The translations under genes and the position numbers were made by a program. From Desulfobacca_B sp046538075 (GTDB lineage Bacteria; Desulfobacterota; Desulfobaccia; Desulfobaccales; Desulfobaccaceae): a stretch of DNA of 64,000 nt. Positions 56,961 through 64,000 of this stretch are shown here, one piece after another. The DNA is taken from the NCBI GenBank assembly GCA_046538075.1, contig JBKHJN010000004.1, forward strand, positions 44,458 through 108,457. Reading direction: 5' to 3'. The stretch's first letter is position 1, and the number at the start of each line of letters is the position of its first letter. A model generated the notes under the pieces. It made no database searches. It worked only from the letters and a program-made list of their open reading frames with translations, and was not told where the DNA came from.

Positions 56961-57632
56961 TTACATGATCCGAATCCGCTTCGGCCGTGATTCGCTGTCA
57001 GGGGAGCTAGGCTCCTCCGTCGGCTCCTCCGTCGGTTCTTCAGGAGTAGTTGAGGGTTCCGAAACGGCTTCGACCGGCTCTTCTACAGGCTTTTCCGTCG
57101 GAGTTTCAGGTTCTTGTACCTGAGGTATAGTGGCTTCCGGTTCCTCCAGGGCTTCTTCGGGTTTTCTTACTCTGGGAATTACTTCTCCTGGTTTTTCTAT
57201 GGGCTCAGTGAGCACCGGAGGTTCTTCCGGCGCCGGGCGAGGGGTAACCACCTCCTGGGGCGGCGCCTCGGGCACCGGGGACACTGACAGGTAACGGGAG
57301 GATACCCAGCCAATAGTGCCGCTTTCTCGGACCCGGACCTGATACCAGTCTTCGGTTTCCCCCAATTTCTCTATCGCCTGATTGCGGTTCAAGAGACTAA
57401 TGCGGGGGCAGTCCATGCCGGGGCAGGCCCTGAGATTCAAACGCGCAACCGCTACATAATAGAGGGGATAGGTGGGTTTTTTAGCTGTAGGGGGTTCTAC
57501 CTTGGGCTTGGAGGGCTCAGGTGGAGCAAAAACCACCTGCCGATAGCAGCCGGTGACACTAAGGGATAGCGTTATTAGCACTAAAAGCAGCCATCGCCAT
57601 CCTGCCTGGAACAAAACCGGTATGGGCAACAC
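56961..57632 (-). CDS. SH3b-domain lipoprotein with acidic Pro/Glu-rich tail
   Basis: From the GTG at 57630-57632 (after GGGGGAA) the 223-residue product has a signal segment ending in VTGC (Cys29), so it should be a lipoprotein. A bacterial SH3 domain (about residues 55-115) has RLNLRACPGMDCPRISLL and EDWYQVRVRESGTIGWVSSRYL, typical of cell-wall-binding modules. The last 100 residues are a low-complexity Glu/Pro/Thr tail with a short tandem PTEE repeat, ending in basic RPKRIRIM. A longer open frame upstream overlaps the zinc-ribbon gene and is not used. The two probably form an operon. Confidence 0.82.
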   Translation of the reverse strand: MLPIPVLFQAGWRWLLLVLITLSLSVTGCYRQVVFAPPEPSKPKVEPPTAKKPTYPLYYVAVARLNLRACPGMDCPRISLLNRNQAIEKLGETEDWYQVRVRESGTIGWVSSRYLSVSPVPEAPPQEVVTPRPAPEEPPVLTEPIEKPGEVIPRVRKPEEALEEPEATIPQVQEPETPTEKPVEEPVEAVSEPSTTPEEPTEEPTEEPSSPDSESRPKRIRIM

Positions 57633-57643
57633 AGAGATTCCCC

Positions 57644-58414
57644 CTAAGAATAACCCAGTTCTTTGCTGTCTCGAATCTTCCAGCTGTCTCCCGACTGCTC
57701 CAAGGTAATCTGGAAGGCCGCCCGATGCAATTCGTAGGCTTTGGTCTGATGATTGTAAAGCTGAAAATTCCAAATCACTTCAGCACTTACCTGATTCGGG
57801 CCCAATATCTGGAGATTTGAAATATGGTATGAGATATTTTTAAAATCGTAATTTTTCCAATTTTCCAGGGTCAGGGCTTCCAACCGCCCCAGTTCCGGAT
57901 AATTGGCATGGTAACAGCTCATAAACCTGTTGATGTCTTTGTTTAAATGAGCAGCCCGAATCTTTTCGGTGATATGTTCTACTTGCTTCTGCAAGCTCTC
58001 GATGCGGGATGAAGGCTGATAAGTATGTCCGGGAGTGAAGGGCAGGCTATGGGTAGTCTGGGAAGGTTCTCTGGTCCAGAAATAGAGCAGCAACGACAAG
58101 CCCAGCAGCACCCCGAGGCCGGCCAGCCAGATTCCAGCCCGTCCCTGCCATCCGGGGGAATTCTCGCTACTTCCCCGGCTTGGATAAAAAAGGTTCTCCC
58201 GGGCCGGCCGCTTGGGGGTCCCGATGTTTTGTCCCCTGCTTCTAACCTGGTGGCCGCATTCCGTACAAAAATTCTGTCCGGGCAGGGTCAAAGCCCCGCA
58301 GTTGGGACAGGGCAGATGTGAGACACTCTCCGCCTTTATCAAAGGTTGGCCGCAGCGTTGGCAAAAATGCTGATTTTCGCCGTGGACCAGATGACACTGG
58401 GGGCAATAGGTCAT
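57644..58414 (-). CDS. Zinc-ribbon membrane protein with NTF2-like C-terminal domain
   Basis: From ATG 58412-58414 the 256-residue protein begins with two zinc ribbons: CPQC..CQRC (about residues 4-21) and CPNC..CTEC (about 35-52). A basic linker, one membrane helix (about 91-112) and a C-terminal domain (about 140-250) follow. In the C-terminal domain the pattern of a helix followed by strands (FMSCYHANYPELGRLEALTLENWKNYDF, then VSAEVIWNFQLYN) resembles NTF2/SnoaL-like folds. The zinc ribbons would be cytoplasmic and the rest periplasmic. Function unknown. A frame extending to 58501 is not supported. Confidence 0.75.
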   Translation of the reverse strand: MTYCPQCHLVHGENQHFCQRCGQPLIKAESVSHLPCPNCGALTLPGQNFCTECGHQVRSRGQNIGTPKRPARENLFYPSRGSSENSPGWQGRAGIWLAGLGVLLGLSLLLYFWTREPSQTTHSLPFTPGHTYQPSSRIESLQKQVEHITEKIRAAHLNKDINRFMSCYHANYPELGRLEALTLENWKNYDFKNISYHISNLQILGPNQVSAEVIWNFQLYNHQTKAYELHRAAFQITLEQSGDSWKIRDSKELGYS

Positions 58415-58780
58415 TAACTGATAACCCCTGGTTAGATAAGCTTTAAATCCGTTTGTATTTAAAGATAACCGGCCTTTAGGTCTTGGTCCTGCCTGAGGCA
58501 AAGCCCAAGGCTGGCTAATTTTGCTTGATAAATCTCTTATTTTTTAATATCACATTTATATTGGGAATGACAAGTGCTTTTGTCTGAAGGCCCTGGTTGG
58601 CCTCCGGGGGTTATCGCCTCCCGTAATATAGGCAGACATTATGCTCCGGTTATGATAAATTATTTCCCAATGAAACTAGAGGTCTTGGGGGAGTCGGGCC
58701 AGGCATTGAGATTGGGCCGGCCGGCCTTGCCGAGAGCGAAGATTTTTGATAACTTTTGTAAATTGGCGATTAATAAAAAT
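58415..58780. other. 366-base divergent gap between the zinc-ribbon gene and yjbQ
   Basis: No gene is evident. An open frame in phase with yjbQ extends back to 58574 but has no ribosome-binding site and unconserved sequence. On the plus strand TTGATA-N17-TATCAC near 58528-58556 is a weak promoter match. Confidence 0.45.
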
Positions 58781-59218
58781 ATGTTTCAGCTCGAAAATTT
58801 TGATTTACAGATAGGCACTACGGCCGGAACTGATATCTTAGATCTTACTACGGCCGTATCCGATAAGGTCGCGCAGTCGGCCATTCAACAGGGGATGCTG
58901 ACTCTGTTTGTTCCAGGCTCTACGGCGGCCTTGACGACCATTGAGTACGAAAGCGGAGTGGTGAACGATCTCCGGGCGGCCATCGAACGTCTGGTGCCGC
59001 AAGACATCGAGTACGAGCATGACCGCCGATGGCAGGATGGCAACGGTTATTCCCATGTCCGAGCCGCCCTGCTTAAACCCTCTTTGAGTATACCCATTGA
59101 AGAAGGCCGGCTGGGGCTCGGCACCTGGCAACAGATCGTATTGCTGGATTTTGATAATCGCCCTCGACAGCGAGCTATTCGGGGGCAAATCATGGGGATT
59201 AAGCCATCGGCCGCGTGA
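58781..59218 (+). CDS. YjbQ/UPF0047 family protein
   Basis: The 145-residue protein matches the YjbQ family (pattern FVPGSTAALTTIEYESGVVNDL, then HVRAALLKPSLSIPIEEGRLGLGTWQQIVLLDFDNRPRQRAI). Some members have weak thiamine-phosphate synthase activity; its cellular role is unknown. The ATG at 58781 fits the family start, though the ribosome-binding site is poor. It overlaps phoH by GTGA. Confidence 0.88.
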   Translation: MFQLENFDLQIGTTAGTDILDLTTAVSDKVAQSAIQQGMLTLFVPGSTAALTTIEYESGVVNDLRAAIERLVPQDIEYEHDRRWQDGNGYSHVRAALLKPSLSIPIEEGRLGLGTWQQIVLLDFDNRPRQRAIRGQIMGIKPSAA

Positions 59219-60249
59219 AGACCTCATCTTCCACCCCGCTCCCGGAAAAGGGCCATAAACTACTCTTTGAAGACAATGAAGCCGCCCGGGCATTGTTTGG
59301 GGAGCATGGCCAAAACCTGAAGATTATCAATCGGGTTTTGCATCTCAAATCCCAGGTGCGCGGCAACCAGGTCACTTTGGTGGGAGAGGAAAATAATATA
59401 GAACTGGGCTGCCGGGTTTTGGAAGAGCTCTATGATCTGATCCAGGCCGGTTATCAGGTCTTCCCCCAGGATGTCCAATACGCCTTGCGGATTATCCAGC
59501 AGCAGCAGGATGCTCACTTAAAAGACATTCTCCTCGATACTATTTATATATCCGCCATGAAACGGCGGATTACCCCTAAAAGCCTTAACCAGAAACACTA
59601 TATCGAGGCTATCCGCACCCATGATCTGGTGTTCGGCATTGGCCCGGCCGGGACCGGCAAGACCTATCTGGCCATGGCCATGGCAGTGGCCGGTCTGATG
59701 AACAACGACGTCATTCGCATTGTCCTGGCCCGGCCCGCAGTGGAGGCGGGCGAAAAACTGGGTTTTCTGCCGGGTGACCTGTACGAAAAGGTTAACCCTT
59801 ATCTCCGGCCGCTGTATGATGCTTTGCATGATATGATGGATTTCGAGAGGGCCTCCCGCATGATCCACCAAGGGGTTATCGAAGTAGCGCCCCTGGCCTT
59901 TATGCGGGGGCGGACGCTCAATGATTCCTTTGTAATTCTGGACGAGGCCCAAAATACCACTTCCGAACAGATGATGATGTTTCTGACCCGCCTGGGGTTT
60001 GGCTCCAAGGCGGTGATCACCGGCGATATTACTCAGACCGACCTGCCCTCCGGAACTACCTCCGGGCTGGTCGAAGCCCAGGGAATATTGGGCGGCATCG
60101 AGGGCATTGCCTTCGTTTATTTTGATGAAATGGATGTAGTCCGCCACTCCCTGGTACTGGATATAATTCGAGCCTACGAAACTTACAAAAAGAAGCAATC
60201 CCGGCCAGAAGCTTTGTTGCCAAAGGTTGATCGCGGCCATGCCCGATAA
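59215..60249 (+). CDS. phoH: PhoH-family ATPase
   Basis: The 344-residue protein has an N-terminal KH-like segment and the PhoH ATPase domain with Walker A GPAGTGKTY, the RPAVEAGEKLGFLPGDL block and Walker B ILDEAQN (about residues 241-247). It corresponds to YbeZ, which acts with YbeY in ribosome and rRNA processing. It starts with GTG overlapping yjbQ and overlaps the next gene by 11 bases. Confidence 0.94.
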   Translation: MKTSSSTPLPEKGHKLLFEDNEAARALFGEHGQNLKIINRVLHLKSQVRGNQVTLVGEENNIELGCRVLEELYDLIQAGYQVFPQDVQYALRIIQQQQDAHLKDILLDTIYISAMKRRITPKSLNQKHYIEAIRTHDLVFGIGPAGTGKTYLAMAMAVAGLMNNDVIRIVLARPAVEAGEKLGFLPGDLYEKVNPYLRPLYDALHDMMDFERASRMIHQGVIEVAPLAFMRGRTLNDSFVILDEAQNTTSEQMMMFLTRLGFGSKAVITGDITQTDLPSGTTSGLVEAQGILGGIEGIAFVYFDEMDVVRHSLVLDIIRAYETYKKKQSRPEALLPKVDRGHAR

Positions 60250-62707
60250 AGAGACGAACCACCAAATTACTGGCCTTGCTCGGCTCCAGCAAGCCTTGTG
60301 GCCCTGGGGGGCCCTGGGGGGCAAAAAAGGCAAACTCAGCAAAAGTCAAGAGAAGTATATAAAAATTATACTGCTGGCAGCCTTTAGCCTGCTGGCAGCC
60401 TACATTATTCGCCCTTACTCCCCGCCTGCGGCAAAAACCTATCAGGTTGGGGACGTGGCCAAGGAGAACATCAAGGCCACGGCAGATTTCTTGGTGGAGG
60501 ATCAGGAATCTACCGCCCAACGTCGGAAAGAGCTGCTGGATCAAGTCCGCTCGGTATATGACCTGGATGTCAGAGTCGGCCAGGAAATTCAGGAACGTCT
60601 GCATGAGGCCTTTGTATTTATGCGGCAGTGTTACCAGGAGGCCCAGAAACAGAAAGCTGCCGAAGACAGCTCCAAACAAGGAGAGGGGGCTAAAACATCC
60701 AGCTTCGAGCAAATCTATTCGTTGCTCTTGTTAAAAAAGCCGGAATTTGAGCGCTTATTGGGAACTTCCATCCCGGACCAGAATTTTTATCAGCTGGCCC
60801 AGAGCGAATTCGATGATGATCTGGAAAAGCTGATCAGCCAACAGGTGGGCCAGATCATGAGCCAGGGGATTATCTCCGACCACGCCACCCTGGGCGGAGA
60901 GCGGGGCCGCGGCATTGTGGTCCGCAGTTTGCCCTCCCGCAGTGAATGGATAGAAGATAACCCCGAGCATTTTTTAGAGCTTCAGGAGGCCAAGAGCCGG
61001 ATCAACCGATATTGCCTGCAGGTAGACGTAAATCTTAATCCTGAACAACTCAAGGCCGCCTGTGGACTGGCCGAATCCCTGTTAATTCCCAATCTGATGC
61101 TCAACCGGGCGGAAACTGAAGAACGAAAATTAGCTCATCTGGAAAACTTACAGCCGGTCTATTTCCTGGTTAAAAAAGGCGAGATGCTGGTCCGGGAAGG
61201 AGAACGCATTACCCCCTCTCACCTGATTAAGCTCCAGGCCCAAAAGAAAGAGCTCCCGCAGGATTGGTGGCTGACCACTTTTCTGGCCACCGCCCTGATG
61301 ATCGGACTGCTTATTGGGGTCTCTTACTGGTTGGCCTGTCTGTACATTAAGAAGTTTACCCTGAGTTTACAAGAATTAATGTTTTTGGCGGTAATTCTCT
61401 TAGCCGTAACCCTGTTTAACCAAGGGCTAATCAGTCTGGCCGAAGTCCTCAACGAAATCAGTCCGCTGGTCGCCCGCAACATGGTTTTCCTCTTGCCGGT
61501 GGCGCTGGTGCCCATGTTGGCGCGAATTTTTATCGGTTTAGAGGTTACCATCGGTATGGCCTTTTTGGCGGCGATCATGACCGGGCTGATGCTGCAGGGG
61601 CCTTTTGCCATTTTTATCTATTTTGTCGTCGGCGGCCTGGTCGGAGTCAGGAGTTTACAGCACTGCCGCAATCGCAGCACTCTGACCCGGGCCGGGTTGT
61701 TTGTGGGTCTGGCCAATCTGGCCATGCTGTTGCCCCTGAAGTTGCTGGATTTCCCCCTCGGAGGTGCAGATCTATTATGCGGCAGTGTATTTGCTCTGGG
61801 CGGCGGGATATTGACCGGAATACTGGTTACCGGGCTGTCGCCGGTGATTGAAATGATATTCAAATTCACCTCGGATATCCGCCTCCTGGAATTGCTCAAC
61901 CTGGAAGCACCGATCCTGCGGCAACTTATGGTGGCGGCTCCGGGCACCTATCACCACTCCATCATCGTCGGCAATATGGTTGAGGCCGCAGCCGAAGCCA
62001 TCGGGGCCAATCCCCTGTTGGCCAAGGCCGCAGCTTATTATCATGATATCGGCAAGATTAAAAAACCAGCCTATTTCGTGGAAAACCAGCTGGGGGGAGA
62101 AAATAAACACGAAAAACTGGCGCCCTCTATGAGCAGCCTGATCCTCATCTCCCATGTCAAAGATGGCGTAGAACTGGCCCGGCAAAATAAAGTGGGCGAT
62201 AAAATCATTGATATTATCCGGCAGCACCACGGCACCTGTTTCATCAGCTATTTTTACAATAAAGCCAAACAGCAGGCGGCCAATCCCCAGCAGGTAAATA
62301 TTGAAGACTACCGCTACCCCGGTCCCCGCCCCCAGACCAAAGAAGCCGGACTGGTACTGCTGGCCGATCAGGTGGAAGCCGCTTCCAAGACCTTAACTGA
62401 TCCCACCCCGGCCCGGATCAACGGCCTGGTGCAGAAAATTATCAACAACGTCTTTGCTGACGGCCAGTTGGATGAATGTGAACTGACTCTGAAAGATTTG
62501 CATCAGATCGCCAAGTGCTTTATCAGGATCCTGAGCGGCATTTTCCACCAACGCATTGATTATCCGGCACCGGCTGGAAAGGTCGCCTTTGATAAAAAGA
62601 AAACCCATGAAGATCTGGATAAACAACCGCCAAAGAAAGATCTCCATAAGCCCAACGGTAATCAAGAAAAAAGTCGCGAAGATCTTAAACGCCTTGGGAT
62701 TTCCTGA
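60239..62707 (+). CDS. pgpH: PgpH-like 7TM-HD phosphodiesterase (probable c-di-AMP hydrolase)
   Basis: The 822-residue protein has an N-terminal helix, an extracytoplasmic 7TMR-HDED domain (about residues 60-340), seven membrane helices (about 345-560) and a C-terminal HD domain. The HD domain has APGTYHHSIIVGNMVEAAA, YYHDIGKI, and IIRQHHGTCFISYFY. PgpH-type enzymes hydrolyse c-di-AMP; the linkage here is inferred from architecture. The last 35 residues are charged and disordered, and are encoded in the region overlapping ybeY. ATG 60239 is preferred over a TTG at 60227. Confidence 0.92.
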   Translation: MPDKETNHQITGLARLQQALWPWGALGGKKGKLSKSQEKYIKIILLAAFSLLAAYIIRPYSPPAAKTYQVGDVAKENIKATADFLVEDQESTAQRRKELLDQVRSVYDLDVRVGQEIQERLHEAFVFMRQCYQEAQKQKAAEDSSKQGEGAKTSSFEQIYSLLLLKKPEFERLLGTSIPDQNFYQLAQSEFDDDLEKLISQQVGQIMSQGIISDHATLGGERGRGIVVRSLPSRSEWIEDNPEHFLELQEAKSRINRYCLQVDVNLNPEQLKAACGLAESLLIPNLMLNRAETEERKLAHLENLQPVYFLVKKGEMLVREGERITPSHLIKLQAQKKELPQDWWLTTFLATALMIGLLIGVSYWLACLYIKKFTLSLQELMFLAVILLAVTLFNQGLISLAEVLNEISPLVARNMVFLLPVALVPMLARIFIGLEVTIGMAFLAAIMTGLMLQGPFAIFIYFVVGGLVGVRSLQHCRNRSTLTRAGLFVGLANLAMLLPLKLLDFPLGGADLLCGSVFALGGGILTGILVTGLSPVIEMIFKFTSDIRLLELLNLEAPILRQLMVAAPGTYHHSIIVGNMVEAAAEAIGANPLLAKAAAYYHDIGKIKKPAYFVENQLGGENKHEKLAPSMSSLILISHVKDGVELARQNKVGDKIIDIIRQHHGTCFISYFYNKAKQQAANPQQVNIEDYRYPGPRPQTKEAGLVLLADQVEAASKTLTDPTPARINGLVQKIINNVFADGQLDECELTLKDLHQIAKCFIRILSGIFHQRIDYPAPAGKVAFDKKKTHEDLDKQPPKKDLHKPNGNQEKSREDLKRLGIS

Positions 62708-63074
62708 GGCCGAATTGAGTCTGACCTTAATCAATGATCCTGCTATGGCCCGCCTCAATCGCGCTACCTTTCAATGCCCCGGCCCTACCAATGTTATCGC
62801 CTTTCCCCTTCAGGGGGGCCCCTTTGCCCATATTCAGCCCCAATTGCTGGGAGAGGTGGTGGTCTCTCTGGAAACCACCCAGCGCCAGGCCCGGCAATGC
62901 GGCTGGAGTTTTGAGGAACTGCTGGACCTGTATCTGATCCATGGTATTTTGCACCTGTTAGGTTATGACCACGATACCAGCGAGGCGGAGGCGGCCCGGA
63001 TGGAGAACAAGACCCGGGAACTGCTGAGCCTGATTCATCCCCAGCTGCAGGAGGAACTACTATGGCCCAATTAG
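62607..63074 (+). CDS. ybeY: Endoribonuclease YbeY (rRNA maturation)
   Basis: The 155-residue protein has the UPF0054 metal motif HGILHLLGYDHD. The start MKIWINNRQRKISI carries the conserved NRQ, so the long 101-base overlap with pgpH appears genuine. The usual TDVLSFP motif reads TNVIAFP, a variant. YbeY matures 16S rRNA ends and works with PhoH and Era, both encoded nearby. Confidence 0.93.
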   Translation: MKIWINNRQRKISISPTVIKKKVAKILNALGFPEAELSLTLINDPAMARLNRATFQCPGPTNVIAFPLQGGPFAHIQPQLLGEVVVSLETTQRQARQCGWSFEELLDLYLIHGILHLLGYDHDTSEAEAARMENKTRELLSLIHPQLQEELLWPN

Positions 63075-63775
63075 AAGTGAACGTTGATCATATCGCCACC
63101 CTGCGCCAGGCCCGCCTGATCGATGAGCCTGACCCGGTAACCGCCGCGGCCCTGGCCGAACTGGCCGGGGCTGACGGGATTATTGTCCATTTGCGGGAGG
63201 ACCGCCGTCATATCCAGGATCGCGACCTGCATCTGCTGCGCCAGACCGTGAAGACCCGCCTCAACCTGGAGATGGCGGCCACCCCGGAGATCATCGCCAT
63301 TGCCATCGACGTCAAACCGGATCTGGTTACCTTAGTGCCGGAAAAGCGCCAGGAACTGACTACCGAAGGTGGTTTGGAAGTCGCCGGCAACCAAGCCCAT
63401 CTGCAAGCATGCATCAGGCAATTGCACGCTGCCGGAATCTATGTTAGCCTGTTCGTAGATCCCGATGCGGACCAGATTGAGGCGGCCCAAGCGGTTGGCG
63501 CTGATTGTGTCGAGCTCCATACCGGGACCTATGCCGAGGCCAAAAGTGAAGCCGAAGCCGAGAGGCTGTTTAATCAGTTGGTCGTGGCGGCCCAAAAAGC
63601 CCAACAATGGGGCCTGAGGGTCAAGGCCGGGCATGGCCTCAATTATCGCAATATCAAGCGCTTTCAAGGCCGGCCCGAATTTGCCGAATACAGCATCGGC
63701 CACAGCATCATCGCCCGGGCGGTGTTAGTCGGCATCGAACAGGCGGTGCGCGACATGGCGGCCCTGATCAGATAA
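63062..63775 (+). CDS. pdxJ: Pyridoxine 5'-phosphate synthase
   Basis: The 237-residue TIM-barrel enzyme condenses 1-deoxyxylulose-5-phosphate with 3-amino-2-oxopropyl phosphate in vitamin B6 synthesis. Signatures include LEVNVDHIATLRQAR, ADGIIVHLREDRRHI and LRVKAGHGLNYRNI. It overlaps ybeY by 13 bases, as in many deltaproteobacterial phoH-pgpH-ybeY-pdxJ clusters. Confidence 0.96.
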   Translation: MAQLEVNVDHIATLRQARLIDEPDPVTAAALAELAGADGIIVHLREDRRHIQDRDLHLLRQTVKTRLNLEMAATPEIIAIAIDVKPDLVTLVPEKRQELTTEGGLEVAGNQAHLQACIRQLHAAGIYVSLFVDPDADQIEAAQAVGADCVELHTGTYAEAKSEAEAERLFNQLVVAAQKAQQWGLRVKAGHGLNYRNIKRFQGRPEFAEYSIGHSIIARAVLVGIEQAVRDMAALIR

Positions 63776-63807
63776 GTTGCGCCGGCTCCAGGTTAGAGAA
63801 AGATTTC

Positions 63808-64000
63808 ATGGCTAACATATCCGTGGTGATACCTTTATTTAACAAGGCCCCCCATATTAACCGGGCAATTAAGTCGGTCTTAGACCAAACAGTGCTGGCG
63901 GAGGAAATTATCGTGGTGGATGACGGCTCTACAGACGGGGACGGTGAGCTGGTGCAGGCCCTGTCCGAGCCTCGCCTACGTGTATTTCGCCAGGAGAACC
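63808..64000 (+). CDS. Glycosyltransferase family 2 (partial, runs off window)
   Basis: The 64 visible codons begin ANISVVIPLFNKAPHINRAIKSVLDQT and continue IIVVDDGSTDGD. This is the GT-A nucleotide-sugar binding fold, with the DDGS motif that contacts the sugar nucleotide. The acceptor is unknown because the C-terminal part is missing. Confidence 0.88.
   Translation, partial: MANISVVIPLFNKAPHINRAIKSVLDQTVLAEEIIVVDDGSTDGDGELVQALSEPRLRVFRQEN

Noticed and set aside
58574..58780. N-terminal extension of the YjbQ protein
   Set aside because: The added residues match no YjbQ homologue and lack a ribosome-binding site; the family start at 58781 is kept.

Overview
The window looks like a chromosomal housekeeping segment of a Gram-negative bacterium of the deltaproteobacterial type (Desulfobacterota; a Syntrophobacterales or Desulfobacca-like sulfate reducer would fit). 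This is inferred from the complete Tol-Pal envelope system, lipoprotein signals, Lnt, a short single-chain aconitase, the high-GC codon style with AT-rich gaps, and the gene orders; the genus cannot be fixed from sequence alone. I see no insertion sequence, prophage, CRISPR array or integrase.

Layout. 1-5.2 kb, minus strand: tolQ-tolR-tolA-tolB-pal-cpoB (cpoB runs off the left edge), driven by a near-consensus promoter at 5183-5211. 5.3-14.3 kb, mixed strands: glycerophosphodiesterase, AcuI/YhdH-type reductase, aconitase, a universal stress protein, a YhaM-like OB-HD nuclease, the primary sigma factor RpoD, a DksA-type zinc-finger protein and a nitrilase-family amidase. 14.37-48.36 kb, plus strand only: tRNA-Thr/Tyr/Gly/Thr-tuf1, rpmG-tRNA-Trp-secE-nusG, rplKAJL-rpoBC, rpsL-rpsG-fusA-tuf2, then S10, spc and alpha clusters without a break, ending at a textbook intrinsic terminator after rplQ. 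This joins rif, str, S10, spc and alpha into about 34 kb of translation, transcription and secretion genes. The two tuf genes appear identical across the whole ORF and differ immediately outside it.

48.4-55.3 kb: a thioesterase; an XRE-cupin regulator next to speD (polyamine synthesis) with a possible leader-peptide attenuator between them; corC-lnt-era; then an uncharacterised three-TM protein translationally coupled to a histidine kinase whose phospho-accepting His is replaced by Asp. 55.3-58.5 kb: a 63-residue protein made of two similar halves, a cobalamin-riboswitch-like leader with an overlapping terminator, a FabH-type ketoacyl synthase, and on the minus strand a zinc-ribbon membrane protein plus an SH3 lipoprotein. 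58.8-64 kb: yjbQ-phoH-pgpH-ybeY-pdxJ, tightly overlapped, and the start of a family 2 glycosyltransferase.

Most of the window is conserved core machinery. The least explained parts are the degenerate histidine kinase with its membrane partner (53.7-55.3 kb), the riboswitch-like leader before fabH (55.6-55.74 kb), and the short leader ORFs before speD and rpsE. Start codons were chosen by Shine-Dalgarno position and family alignment, so several differ from the longest possible ORF. Promoters are matches by eye to the -35/-10 consensus and have not been tested.
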